A stretch of 64,000 nt of DNA. Origin: Callipepla californica brunnescens (lineage: Eukaryota; Chordata; Aves; Galliformes; Odontophoridae). This document shows, one piece after another, positions 21,807 through 34,870 of the stretch. Under the pieces are notes generated by a model that was not told the DNA's origin, searched no databases, and saw nothing but the letters and a program-made list of their open reading frames with translations. The position numbers and the translations under genes are program-made. Where the stretch lies: positions 37,643,733 to 37,707,732 of the forward strand of contig JALIRH010000002.1 in NCBI GenBank assembly GCA_023055505.1. The letters are read 5' to 3'. Each line of letters opens with the position of its first letter. Positions within the stretch are counted from its first letter, which is position 1.

Positions 21807-24800
21807 AAACAAAGGCAAGTCAATATTCTGCTCTTTCAAATCTGGCCTTACGAATGGCACCCTTGTGTTTTAGCCTCAATAAATTACTACATTTCTTATC
21901 TTTTAGATAGTTGCAGAAAAATAAGGTGTCTCAGACTGTCCCAAAATAATCTTATTTACATTTGTCAGGTCTAGACTGTAATTTATAAACTGCCCAGATT
22001 TGTAGGAAAGGAAAATATTACAATCATCTGATTGATATTTGATGAATTCTGTGAAAAAAGAATTAATTCACTCCACTGAATATAAGACAGATACCAGTAT
22101 GATTAAAATAATAAATATGTATAAATATATATATATCACATAAATCGGTATAAATATGAATTTAAATATAAATGCAAATATAAATAAATATAAATATAAA
22201 TAACTGGTAGTTTGTAAAGGTAATAAAACAGACAATGTTGGGAAGGTGACCTGTCTGTTCATGTAGTTGTAATTCTCTCCTGGAAAGGAAATTTCACTTC
22301 CCACTATTTAGTCTCACATCAGAATCAAAACAGTAAATAAATACAAAACAAACAACAAACAAAAAAATAGAAAGCAGAAAATAAATCAAAGTCTTATGTC
22401 AATCAAAACTATTTTAAGCTTTTTCCTTTTTTTCCACTAATTTTTTGTATTTGTTAGCTTTGATCATGTTAATCGAATTTGCATTACCAATAGGAAGATT
22501 TATGAAAAGAAAATTTTAATGTCTCAAAGTGAATTAGCCAAGATAATACATTTAAAATGCACTTTCAGAATTACTCTAAAAGTCTAGAATATACAAACAA
22601 GGGAAATGCAATAACAGCATCTGACTTCACAGTCAAGTCAGGGTTAAGTGACGTTCTGACACAATACCTTTATTATTTAAATCAGTAACATCAAGGAAAA
22701 AAATATACTGTGAGAAATTTTTTGTAATTCATACTGACATTGTACAGAGTTATAAATCTTTCAGTGTAGTTGATTTCGCCACAGCAAAAGGACACATTTA
22801 AAAGTGAGATTTAATAGGTTCTTATCTTTACAAGAAAAAGAAGAATGGTTGTTGATTAGTAATGCCAGAAATCAGATCTGGCTTCATTTCAACTGTTTAA
22901 TTCAGTGTTACTCTCTGGCCTTGGAAAAAGATGTTTACTGATGAAAGCTTCTCACCTATCCAAAAGCAATTACAGTTAAATTTAAATACGTTTGTATCAA
23001 ACTCAGTTAAATTCTTAGTGAAATGCTATAATACTTGGAGAGCTGTTTTACAAAAGTGGGTATTCAGTTTTTCTTAGTATAGACAGTATAAATGATCTTC
23101 ACATCAATCTCCTGAAAATATCCTTTAAAAAACCTAAAAAGAAATTATTAAATGTTTAATTAAATAATGCATTACTGCATAGCAGCAAGGAATTAGATTA
23201 CTCAAAATGAATCAGAGCCATCTCTATCTTTTCTACAGTGAGTTAGCTGTATTTTGGAAAATCTATGACTCAGAACCTTTAAGAAAATTATTTAAAAACA
23301 AACTGTTGGAGTAACAAATACTAGCATCATGCCAGCTGCTCACTGTTTTCAGTCTTTTATAAAAACAGCAGCTGATTCAAACCTTCCATCTTGTCAGATG
23401 GTACACTGTCATCACTGTTTATGGATCTAACAGGCAGACACACTCTAATAGAAAAAAATGCTTGAGTGCAATTAGCAAACAAATAGAATCTTCATTCTAG
23501 CCACATTTAAGCTACTTTTCCTGATTTTACTTGATTTTCAGTGAGATACAAAAAGTGATAGAAATTATAAGGGTTAACCACAAAATAAAAATTTTGATTG
23601 TGAAACTGTAGATAAAAACTTTTCCTAGGAATTAGCCTATTGAAGATTTTTCTTCCAGAGGAGACATATCTTAGATGTACATCCCCAGCTAATTTTCAGC
23701 AAGGGTATCAGTATTTTCAGTATCAGGCCATCCTTGTTAGCTAGGTCTGTCCACCTATACATTTAACAGACTGCAGTTTGTCTTACTGCATAACATCTTG
23801 AACTTCACATGTTAAAATTCTGTGAGTAAAACTTCATGCCATTCAAGGAATATGTTTAAAAAGAGAATAAAATTAAAATTCTCTTGCCATCAGTAATGAT
23901 TGTAAGTTTCCATGTGATACAATTCACCTGTTGTCAGTGAATTTGTTTTTCAGATGAAAAGAGTAAAAATCCTGACTGCTCTGCACCAAAAGTAATTATT
24001 GTAGAGATTTATAAGAAAGTTATCTGTTGGCAATACCAAGAATAAGAACAGAGGTTTTCTGAGAATCCACTCCGTTAAGGGAAAGAAAAACATACCTGAC
24101 CTAACAGTTACACATCCTCTGGTTTTCTCACACAGACTCACAGGTGTCTTCATCACACACACTAGTCAAAACGCAGATATGCACTCGGAGCACTATCAAC
24201 TCTTCCTCCAGGCAAGAACTTTATTTGGGATAACACAGACATTGCCTTCTAGACTTTGAGTTTCATGAAATGTTCTCATCTAACTTTTTCATTTGCACTG
24301 GAATCCAAATCTACACCAGATGATCACTAGTAGGATTAACGGTGAATCCACAACATTCCTATCTCTTGGAAATACATAATCTAATCTCTGTAGTACTTGT
24401 TGATGCAACTTATAATGGAATTGTATAATATATAATAAAATTAATATATAATGAAATAATCTATGTAACCTGTGACTGATAGAACTATCTTTCTTTGATG
24501 CTTTATGGAATTGGTTCAGGTATGATTGATGCAGGATCATCACAAACACCATCATTTCATTCAAACTACTAAAGGAACAGATGCTTTCTTTTTTAGAGTT
24601 TATCGCTGTTTTTATGCAATCTGCTCATAATCTTTTAAACATTTTACTTTCTTACTCCAAACTGCATGAAATGATGGCAGAAATAAAGTTCTTTTGCAAC
24701 TCTTCAGGTTTGTAAAATTAAAATTGTTTTCCACTAAAAAGGAAGTGTTCCATACTAAGAACTAGGTCTTTATTTCATGTACTCACATTAAGCACCACCT

Positions 24801-25789
24801 CACTCCTAAGGGTTCATTGCTTTCATTTAAATTATTCTGCAGGATGCAAATCAGGATACCGCGGGAACGTTCAGTGACTGTTTAAAGTCTGTCCTACACA
24901 GAGGAGCATGCAAATTGATTCAGACTCAACAAACAGAAGAGACACTGTTCTGAACTAGAAGCATAGTAATAATCCTTCGTTCCTAAACAGTGAAGTGGTA
25001 AGTAACACGCTAGTAACACCCTATAATCAAATTATTTGAAGATTATTTAAAACAGATTTAGAAGGATTTTCACTGTAGCTTCTTGTCTGTAAAATTTAAC
25101 AAACCTATTGTTCCTCAGTTACATTTTTTTTTTTCTTTAGAGTTTATTCAATGAGGCATTCAATGTTAGTTTCTAATGAAAGTACTTGCACTATTAAAAG
25201 CATGTAAAAGAAAAATATATGTGGTCAGTCATCTAGAAAGACACCAAGAACAAAGCAAAATCAACCAAGCAAAATAAAAGAAAAACAAGCAAATAATCCA
25301 AAGAGCAGCCTAATAACAGCAGGAATAAAAAAGGAAAAGAAAAAAAAAAAGTAAAAACTAAGCCTGGGGGACGTCTGGTCGTGCTATACAGTCACAGCTA
25401 ACAATTCCAGATTATTCAAACGACCTGTGACAAAAGGACAGTGAAATGCCAATCATCCTTAGTTAGGATGAGCCTACTGATTCAAGATCTGGTCTTAATC
25501 TCAGAGGAAATCGGGGTAAAGGGCTCAAAATTCACTAGCCTAACAATGACACTGCCAAGTGAAAAGAAATTCTCATCACCAGATTAATATCCATTAGTTA
25601 ATGAGCTATAGATTCAATATGCAAATACAATAGGGAGACTGTAATCAGTGAAGCAAATCACACACTATTTTCAACAGTGACAGTGCCAACCTTGTAACAG
25701 GCCAATGAAAAACACTTTATCTGTGTATGCCTGGAATTGTCTCAAACATTTACAAGATAAGATCATCACCATGGCAACAGGCTAAAGAC

Positions 25790-26345
25790 TGAAGATAAAG
25801 TCACGGTCAGAGGAGTGGAGCCCTGTGGAGATGGGACAGCCTTGTTCTGTCCAAAACTTTGTTGATGAACTTGCTGATGAACAAACTTGTTAGTGACAAA
25901 CTTGTTGAGGTCTAGCAGGCATAAAAGAATGCCTGAGAGAAAGTCAGCGTGGCTTTGATACTTCAATACTTTGAAACTTCATGACAGTGCTCTCACAGAC
26001 CAGCGTTGGATCCTGTTGGCCAATGCTGGAATCCAGATCAGTGATGTCTTTCTCTGTCTATCCCTCTTCCTGTCTCTTGCCAACCCTTCACTTTCTTTTC
26101 TTTTTCCTTCAAAATGTTGTTAAGTAATGCAAGATTTACTTTGTTTTCTCACAAAGTTGCATAGTTTAGCTGCACAACTTAGACAGATACAGTTGTAAGA
26201 ATGCCGATACTTTAAAGGTAATTGTACAGATTCTCATTATAATTGATGATTGTGTTTGGATCTTGAGCGTCAGTTTCACCTTAACCTAAACAAGGAGAAA
26301 TTGAGAATCTGGTCACCCTTTCTCACCCCTCCCTGCCTTGGCAGA
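25790..26345 (+). mobile_element. Possible degenerate LTR (boundaries not found)
   Basis: The stretch has LTR-like organisation: degenerate direct repeats (ACAAACTTGTT at 25881-25891 and 25896-25906), a TATA-like CATAAAAG at 25920, a strong stem-loop at 26000-26029, then a long CT-rich tract (26045-26115) and a C-rich end (26318-26345). It differs in composition from the flanking AT-rich intron. I could not find matching TG/CA ends or a target duplication, so this is inference from layout only. Confidence 0.35.
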
Positions 26346-26403
26346 CAGGATATGACAAACCTAAAGAGGAAAAAGATGTAAGAGAGTCTTGTGGAGAAAT
26401 GGG

Positions 26404-26423
26404 AAATAAATAAATAAATAAAT
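26404..26423. repeat. (AAAT)5 microsatellite
   Basis: Five AAAT units directly downstream of the possible LTR region. Confidence 0.9.
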
Positions 26424-27829
26424 GTGCATTTCATGCAGACATTTAAATACCAAGTACAGCAGAAGTAATAGATGTTACAGCATAATAATTAAAGTCATAT
26501 TTTTGAGTGATAAGATCTTGCAATAAATAAAGCTAGAATGGTGCTGGTGGAGTGACAGTCTTGCCAATTGAGCAGCTACAGCTACAGCCAGAGCTTGAAC
26601 TCATCATTTATTTCATCCTGGGCTGTGAGGTGTCATGTCTGTAGAGAAAGATTAAAAGGAGCATCTCCATATACAACGCATGGACCACTATTAATAAATT
26701 GTACAACATGAAATGGACAGAAGCTAGTTCCAGATTTGTCACGCAAATAAACCCAAGCTAACAATTTATTTTTAAATTTTCATTTCTATCATTTTATTAT
26801 ACTTGTATTTAGAGATACAGGAATGTGGAAACAGCAGTAATTAATTCATAACACAGACAGACATAATATTTGCATAAGTAGGTATTACACTGCTATGCCT
26901 CACAAAATTTAACATGAAACCCTATGATAATTTCACTTAAATGAGTGAACAGGATGATCAGAATAGTTTCCAAGAAACACGAAAGGAATCTCTCTACAGC
27001 ATGTTTATAAAAATGAATAGTAAATGGTTTCTGTTTCTTTCTTTTTTTTCTTTTTTTTTGCTATCTTGTAGTTAAAATAAAAGCATAGCATTACCATAGT
27101 TCAGAAAACCTACAATGTTGTACTACAGAATGTTTCACAGATCTTTCAAATAATTGTCTACAAAACTCAATTTATCATCCACAAAATTCAATGAAATGCA
27201 AAGTAAGAATTCTTGGATGCTTATATTGCATCTTATAAAGCAGTAACACATAAATCACACTATTACAGTGTTCCAGCTGAAGTCCATTTCTATTTATGTA
27301 ATATACTCGTTCAGGTGGTGGCCCCCAAATTACTGACTGGCAGCATGCACTAAGTTTGATATTACACTATCCTATGTGATAGTTCAAGCAATTGTGGATA
27401 ACAGGTAATTGCTAATTTGATCCAGTAAAGCTCTACCAGAAAAGTTAGCCATCAACTCTGTTATAAACTCCATAGACAATAATCAGACATCTAAGTACAT
27501 CTGCATTTGCAACAGAAGTCAATGCTTCTGTCATTCTTACTGTATTATGTAGCTGCAAGATTCAAAGTACAGAGAAACAATACTATAGTTGCACATATAA
27601 CATATATGTAATTATTCCTAGATGAATATTACTAAGACTCAATAGATGATATTTTAGAATACATTTAGTGTTTGAGATATTAAAATATACTTAGTGGTAA
27701 CAATGTAAAATGAAATACCAAACTGAGAGTAAATGCACACATATTCACACACAGATGTACATACATCCACAATGAGTATTTTTACTTTTTGTGAAGTACA
27801 TCTTAAAAGAGGAAATAAGAACTACTTAC

Positions 27830-27964
27830 ACCAGAATAGAAAGGCTCACCAGACACACAGATCACATCCTGCTCCTGGATCATCAAAATATCTTTGGCTA
27901 AGTGCAGTCGCACTTTGAAAGGCTCCTGGTTACCATCCTGCAGCAAACAAATCCCTGTCTTTGT
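27830..27964 (-). CDS. SNTG1: SNTG1 coding exon 2 (residues 10-54, first half of PH1)
   Basis: This 135-nt exon encodes 45 codons in phase 0 at both ends. The peptide runs from TKTGICLLQDG through KVRLHLAKDILMIQEQ to GEPFYSG. It forms the N-terminal half of the first pleckstrin-homology domain, which in syntrophins is split by the PDZ domain. The acceptor is TTCCTTTCAAG just upstream of 27964, preceded by a T-rich tract. The donor is GTAAGT at 27829-27824, a near-consensus site. Because the length is a multiple of three, skipping this exon would keep the frame but delete half of PH1. It is the longest exon in the window and the one whose sequence most clearly identifies the gene. Confidence 0.96.
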
Positions 27965-30900
27965 CTTGAAAGGAATAAAGAAAAAAAGTTTTCTCAGTTA
28001 GCATGCTGCGTTGCTGTGTTCGCATTTTGAAAAAGATAGATGATAAATCTTAGTTGAGAGGTAGATACAGTTCTCATATATTCATCAGCAGATATTACCA
28101 GTTACTGCTATGTATTTACTGTGTTCATACTGCAAGAGAACACTGGCTGCTGTTACAATGAGCATAGGCACTAACAACCTACGTGAACCTGTTCTGGGCT
28201 TTTCCTGAAATGAAAGCATGACAATGACGAACCGTACTTTTCAATGAGAATGATGAAGTTAAGAGAAAAGAGATCAAAGAAAGCAACTCCCTCTAGTAAC
28301 TTAATTCCCACTTCACTTCTGTATTCTATATTTACAGCTACAGGTCAGGAATTCCATAGGATTCTTCAGTACAAAGTATATGGTTTTTGAGGAACTTAAC
28401 AGAACTCTTGTTGGCAGTACAGATTGGGATGCTATCTATAAAAAGAACGAGTAGTGAAAAATTCTGCATTTAGAAGCACTGGGAGTATTAGCAATCTTTC
28501 CCTGAAGGCTGCATTAAAAATAGCATAATGGACAAGCTGGTAGGACATTTTTGTACGAAAAATTTATTTACATATTATGCAAATATTCGGCATTATAAAA
28601 CAATTTGCCTTTATCATATAATACACTGAATTGCATAGATACAAGTATATATGTAATTGTGTGAAAATGTTTTAAAATCTTGGGGTCACCAATGTCAGTA
28701 ATAGAACTTCTGGTTCCTTCATTCAGGTCAGATTTTAATCCACTGCCTGTAGAAATTTCACTTGAGAGATCAAGGACACAAAAGTCTTGCCATGAACCTT
28801 CTGACCTGGCTGAGTCTAAGGGCTCTTTCTCAGACAAGAGTTTAAAAGATCATTTGGAAGATCTCCCCATAATAAGCTCTTATATCTTAGATCCATAGTG
28901 CGAAGAGAAGAAACAGAAATACGTAACTGACAGTAGGCAACTGGAGGAAGGGAAGCTTAAATTGTTCCTAAGAGGCACTAAAATAGGTAGGAAGGTCAAG
29001 GACAACCTTAAAATAGCTTTGTATAATATTCTCCACTAAAGAACTGTTCTTTTACTTTGGCTCCAAGCTCAACACTCAGACTTAAAAAATTGTTTTCTCT
29101 TGGAGACCAGTAACAAAACCATATAATTTACCCAAATCTTCAAAATATTTTATTCAAGTAATGAAAAGGAAAATGAACAGTTCTGCAAACTGAACTCACA
29201 CTAAAGTCAGTGGGTGCTCTGATCATACAGCCTTGTGTAAGTACTTACGTGTCACTTTTGTGACAGGATTGAACAAAAATGTCTTAACATGGACAGACAA
29301 ATAAATGCATCAGCAAAAGTAGTTAAATTTTCAGCACCACTGAAAAATTCCCTCATAGCACATATTAAATGACAGAAAATTAAAGAGATGGTAATATAGT
29401 TAAATCATACTGCTCCTTCTCCTCATAATTTTGCTTTATAGACTCAGAATATTCTTCTTTGTATGGGGTTGTGAAGTAAGCAGTAAATAACTATGGTCAA
29501 ACAAAAGAGATAGCCCCACAAACATATACCACTTATAAAACACTTTTCTCCCACAGTAGATGTTTGCAAATGTGCCTTCCGTCCTCCCCTAGATAAATGG
29601 TAATGGAATAAATTCTGACTCTAATATACTGATTTTAGTAGCTCTGCATTACTTGACTGCACATTTCTGATTTGGTCAATTACCCTATAAAGTCTCCAAA
29701 GAATCTCTCTGCACAAAGCTAAGGGGCTTCTTTGTGGGAATTAAGAGGCACATAACCATAGCAGGCACAATTAGGCATTAGAAAAAAATTTAAAATTCCA
29801 GTCAGTTTCCAAATGCATGCAGGCTGAATTTATTCAGTCTGAACAAGGAAACCAAGCTTGGGAACAGCAAAACATTTTGGCTCCTGGAAAGACTGATTTG
29901 CACATTCAGGCATCTTATTTACATCAGACACTCTAAAATGCAATGAACCACTTTACCGTTGTTGGGTTTTATGAAAGCCAGTTTATGATACAGTTCAAAA
30001 TTAAAGCTTCAATTATGCTACCTCCTTCCCTCTCTTACCCGAGAGCAGCATTAACAACCATGTAAAGGATAAGATCCTCGGAGATGATGCTAAAAATCCA
30101 ATTCATCTTCATTAGATAAGCTCAAGACAATTCCCTAAGAACAAAGACCTAGATTTTTTTCATTGTTTTATTTGTATCTCCTGACATTTCTTTTTTCTTC
30201 TTCTTTTTTCTTTTTTCCCTCCTCCTCAAAGCATCCACTAAACTGAATCAAATAAAGAGGTAAATTCCTGCAGCTTTATCCTGAGCTGGAACTTAGGGAA
30301 GTTTTTGTGCACATACGTTTTCATGTAAAATCACTGTGCACATCAACACCTTTCATCCACACAGCGTGTAGTAAAATTAACCTGGCTGGAGGGAAATCAG
30401 GTGAGCTTCCTCATCTATTCCCCCACCATCTCCTACACGTGAAGAGCTTAAATGGCATGCCTGTGGATGAGATGTGGGGGTGCGAGGTTGTGGCTAATGT
30501 TAGCTTTTGTTCCCACAATTAACTTCTATAAGATTCCACAAGAGGATGTGTAAAAAATTTTCCCTTCAGGGCTTCTATATTTCACTGGCAGAGGGCCCTG
30601 CCCTGACCTACAGCAATAAAATAGCATATGTCATGTCAGCTGAGCTACTGTAACTGTCAGTGTGGGGTCAGGCAAAGCATCCTCTCCTGCTCAAATGTAT
30701 GATAAATTGCACTGCATTGAAACAGACATGGGCAAAAGCTGCTAACTTTTTGCCAGTATAACTTGACTGCCCACTTGAGTGAGAACAAAATGCCATGCTT
30801 ATATGTCTACCTTCCTACCTTCTTCATCCTATTTGTAGAATTAGGTATCTGTCGTAAAGAGGGAAAGAAAACTGAGTGTTGCAAGCTGTATGTGTTTATG

Positions 30901-31547
30901 AAGTCTCTGAGGCAGGATAAGGAATGGATAGGGAAGTAAAATACAGAGATGAAGGAATGAAGTTTTGTACTAGAGAGCAGTTAGTGAATTCAAGCAAAAG
31001 CAGTGAGGAAGGTAAAGGTATCTTCCTTCCAAAGATGACAGATGCAGTGAATTTTGCACCTCCACAGTACTGTTTCTGCCATTTAATCCTACATCCTTTT
31101 TTGCCCAGTTACAAAGGAACATTGTTCTGGCAAGAGCTGATGTCCTTGGTTTGACTTTAGAAACTGTTTACTGTTTCTGAACTAATGTAATTATGAGAGG
31201 GGCTGAAAATGGATCCCTGTTTGCTTTGCAGTACCACTGTGTCCTGAACTTTCTGCTTTGGAACACTACTGGAGAATGGCTTAAGTTAGCAGAGCCCTCA
31301 AAGCAGGATACTTCTACAAAGAATACGGTCATACTCAGAATATTAACAGCAAAAAGAAAGTGAAAAAGGTTTCAAAAATCTTTGTCAGTTATATCCTGAT
31401 TTATACGACATGGACATATTGTTTGTGCATAAGATCAGGTCCTGATAACTTTCCTAAAAGGAATTTATAAATTTTTACATATTATACAATTTTTGCTGCA
31501 ATATACACTCAAATATTTTGGAATTCTAGAGGAAATACATACAAAAC

Positions 31548-31823
31548 AGAGCTGAAACTTTTCAGCCTGGAGGAAAGGAGGCCAGAACAAGAGGCAGTGG
31601 GCACCACTGGAGCACAGGAGGCCCCCTCAGAACACCAGGAGCACTTCTGTGCTGTGTGGAGCACTAGCACAGGCTGCCAAGAGGCTGTGTGTGTGGGGTC
31701 AGCTCCTCAGAGACATTCAGCAGCCCCCTGGACGTGGGTTTGGGCACCTATCAGAGCAGGGGCAGGGCCTGATGGACCCAGAAGGCACTGCCAGCTTCAG
31801 CCATTTGTGATTCTATGATCCTG
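31548..31823 (+). mobile_element. CR1 LINE short 3' fragment
   Basis: About 275 bp, distinctly richer in GC than its surroundings. It starts with the conserved CR1 phrase for leader-type 'LFSLEERR' (31561-31583, frame degraded) and ends with GTGATTCTATGATCCTG, the CR1 3' terminus. The 3' untranslated part contains the typical GCAGGGCCTGATGGACCC stretch. Both ends are approximate. Confidence 0.8.
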
Positions 31824-34151
31824 TTAAAACTACAGTTTGTACATTTAGGCTAGCAGAACTGCCTCTAGTAAATGTATACCAAAATAAATAATGTTACACA
31901 TTGGATTCACAGTCATTTTCCTGCAGGACATCAAACATTATTACCCTTTAATTTACCTGGCCTAAATAAGGCTACTGGCAGATTTCCTGTTAAATAATTT
32001 TTATTTTATTTTATTAAAAGAATTCTTATCTATTTTCTATAGTCTAAAGCTTTTCCAGGGTTTTGTTCCAGAGGAGATTTAATCAGTATTCCAAGCCATC
32101 TTAGTTAATCTTCATTAGTTTTCAAGAGGCTAATATATCTTTTGGTTAAGCTACTTTATCTATTACTTTTGCCCTTTGGTAATAAAGCAATGTAATTTAC
32201 TTTAATTCTTCCAGTTTCAGATCTTTTTTAAAAGACCTTGGCACTTCAGTAGATACCCAAGAATTCAGTCTGTGAACCAGTGGAAGAAAGGAAGAGGAAA
32301 AAAAAAAAATCTCTCACTGATTTTTCTAAGCCAGATGACCTGGACTTCAATTTTCTACTTCGGTCCCTGTCTTTCAAAACATAACAGAGCTCTGTAACTT
32401 AGTTTAAAGCCTTAAACAATCTGATATCAGTAAGGTTGCAGAAACTACCTTAAAAACATTTGTAGTTCACTTCAGTGGAATACCTATGCTTTGAGATATT
32501 TGTTTGAACAGAAGCTGACTTCCAGGCATATGGAAACATTCTTGTCACTGCTTTATAACAGCACATACAATAATCAAAAAGGAAAGTGAATCAGAGGTAT
32601 AAGGGAGTTATGGCAATGAATACAAGAAGTAGGAATATGTGCCAGAACCACATAAAAGACATTTTTTAAATGGTCCAACTACTCATTCTGTAGGAGGAGT
32701 GTTGCTAGCGTAGGTGAAAAACACAGTTAAAAACTGGAATACAGCCCAGATACACGAGGATGTGTTCAGCCTGTCATTCAGAGCCTGTTCTATCAGATAC
32801 CAACATTTTTCAGTCCAAAGGATAACAAGAACTTCCCTGCACATGAATTCTATACTTCAACCTGAGAAAACTGAAAAAAACATTGAATTTGGGCTCAATC
32901 TTCTTTTTATTTGATTTTTCAGGTATGAGTATTTGGCTATGGCATTCTCGATAATTCTCAAAAGAATTAAGTCTCACAGAGAATTTTCTTTGTTTCATGC
33001 AATCTGATTAATTCTATATGTAAATTAGACATTTGGAAAGTGTATGTATATGCTTGTACAATTATACAAATGTACATATGAGTTTCTTTCTGAACTAGAA
33101 TGACATTCTGAAACAAAAACTTTCATTTTATGACACTATAAATGACTACTTTTTAATACCTGTATTGATACTGGTCTCATTAGGAGTAAATTATGTCATT
33201 ACAATTCAGGTCAAGATACAGGACAACATAAAACAAAGGCTACTGTGAACATACGCATGTTTCTTCAAATTTAAGATGTTTGTTAACATGACAGTATTAC
33301 AGGCATCAAAGACTGTTTAAAATCCTGTGATTTTGGGATAAAATTTATGATTTGAAGCTGGATATAAAAAAACAAAAATAAAAACTGATGTATTAGTCAA
33401 GAGATTGAATTCCTCTTCTAAGGAAAATTTTCAGAATGTAGAAAAAGGTCAAGTGAATGTAGATGAAAGTTTAAAGAACCCAGTGACTCTATGATTTATG
33501 CTCTTGAGAAGTTCAGAAAGCTCTGGATAAAGGATAAAAGAGGAGATAGACAGTCTTACGGCTTAGAAATTGTTGAATAAGTTAATTCAAAAAATCTTTT
33601 ACAAGAATCAGTACAACTCATACATTTGCAGATCACTGCAGGAAAAGAGTATGGAATCCAGAATAACCCCTTAGGAAAAAAGTTTATGTATGCGTGTAAA
33701 ACCACCTTTTTTTGAATTGTTTAACATATAATAATTTTTATTGAAGAATAAACTCACTTCAGGATGTCTTAAAAAGCAGCACAGACTACAGACAAGATTC
33801 TTCAGCATAATCATCAGAATCATACTGAGATTGACATCTAACTGCATTTGTCTTCTAAGCTCTCAGTATAATCAGTGAAGAACTGCACATTGTGTTAAAA
33901 TAAAGCTTAGAGAGCAATTGTGCTAATCAGCAGGTTTGGGAGGAACTGGTCACAAGGCTCCACTGACTGTAATATTCAAATCTACAGCAGAAACTTAGGC
34001 TCAAACTGCAAGTAGGCAAGACTATTTCAGCACTCTAATCTCAAACAAAATCCTGCTAGACACTGAAGGTTGTGTTACAGTGGCTGCTACAAGCAAAAGT
34101 AGAACAAGAAAATGAGGCTTTCTACTAACAGATAGGAGCAACCTCATATTC

Positions 34152-34870
34152 ACAGGCTCAGTTCCTCATGAGCAACTTTAACCAACCTGGGTAACTGATG
34201 AAAGGACCAGACAACAGGATATAAGCAATCCAGGCATTGGTATGTGTTGTTGATGACTTCCTCCTCCAAGTGACAGGGGATCCACAAAAAAGAGGTGCTC
34301 TGCTGGACCTCATACACGCCAACAATGGAAAATTTGCTGGGAACATGAAGGTCATGGACAGTCTTGACTGAAGAGACCACGAAATGACAGAGTTCAGGAC
34401 CCTAAGGGCAGGGAGGATGAAGAGCAAGCTCACAACCCTGAACATCCGAAAAATATACTTCAATCTTTTCAAGTATCTTCTTTGAAGAGATCTATACGAT
34501 AAGGCTCATTGTGAGGCCATTAGGGATAATCTTTGATTATGGTGATGGGGAAAACTACTTGAAGACTATAAGAAAGCAAATATCACTCCTATCTTCAAGA
34601 AAGGCAAGATGTAGCATCAGAGGAACTACAAGCTGGTCAGCCTCACCTTGATCCTTGGAAAGGTAACAAAACAGCTAATCCCGGAAACCATTTCCAAGGA
34701 ACATGAAGGAAAAGAAAATCAACAGGAGTACTCACCATGGGGGAGTCATCCTTGACCACCTTGATAAAGTTCTACCATGAAATGACTGACCTGGTACACG
34801 TGGGAAGAATAGTGACTATTGTCTATCTGGACTTCAACAATGCCTTTGACACTGTCTCATAAGATCATCG
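34152..34870 (+). mobile_element. CR1-like LINE internal fragment (endonuclease plus RT)
   Basis: A diverged internal piece without a 3' end. Translation in shifting frames gives GALLDLIHANNGKFAGNMK then HEMTEFRTLRAGR (endonuclease C-terminal part, 34293-34420), then YKKANITPIFKKGK (RT N-terminal part, 34567-34608) and YLDFNNAFDTVS (34826-34860, the first conserved Asp of the RT). Much is missing between these blocks. It probably belongs to an older CR1 subfamily than the other copies. Confidence 0.75.

Larger units (their letters stand above)
15620..27829 (-). other. SNTG1 intron 2 (12.2 kb)
   Basis: Contains, from left to right, the T25 acceptor tract, an alpharetrovirus-like solo LTR (16063-16268), a 16-bp tandem duplication (16933-16964), an A32 tract (19908-19939), a CR1 fragment (20364-20948), AAAT-type simple repeats (20986-21015, 21772-21806, 26404-26423), an AT-rich run of ATAAAT units (22087-22205) and a possible degenerate LTR (about 25790-26345). 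The remaining stretches (17000-19800, 22300-25700, 26430-27820) show no gene or element I can name. Confidence 0.8.

Noticed and set aside
30181..30231. Polypyrimidine tract followed by AAAG on the plus strand, resembling a splice acceptor
   Set aside because: No coding potential or donor downstream; there is no other evidence for a plus-strand gene.
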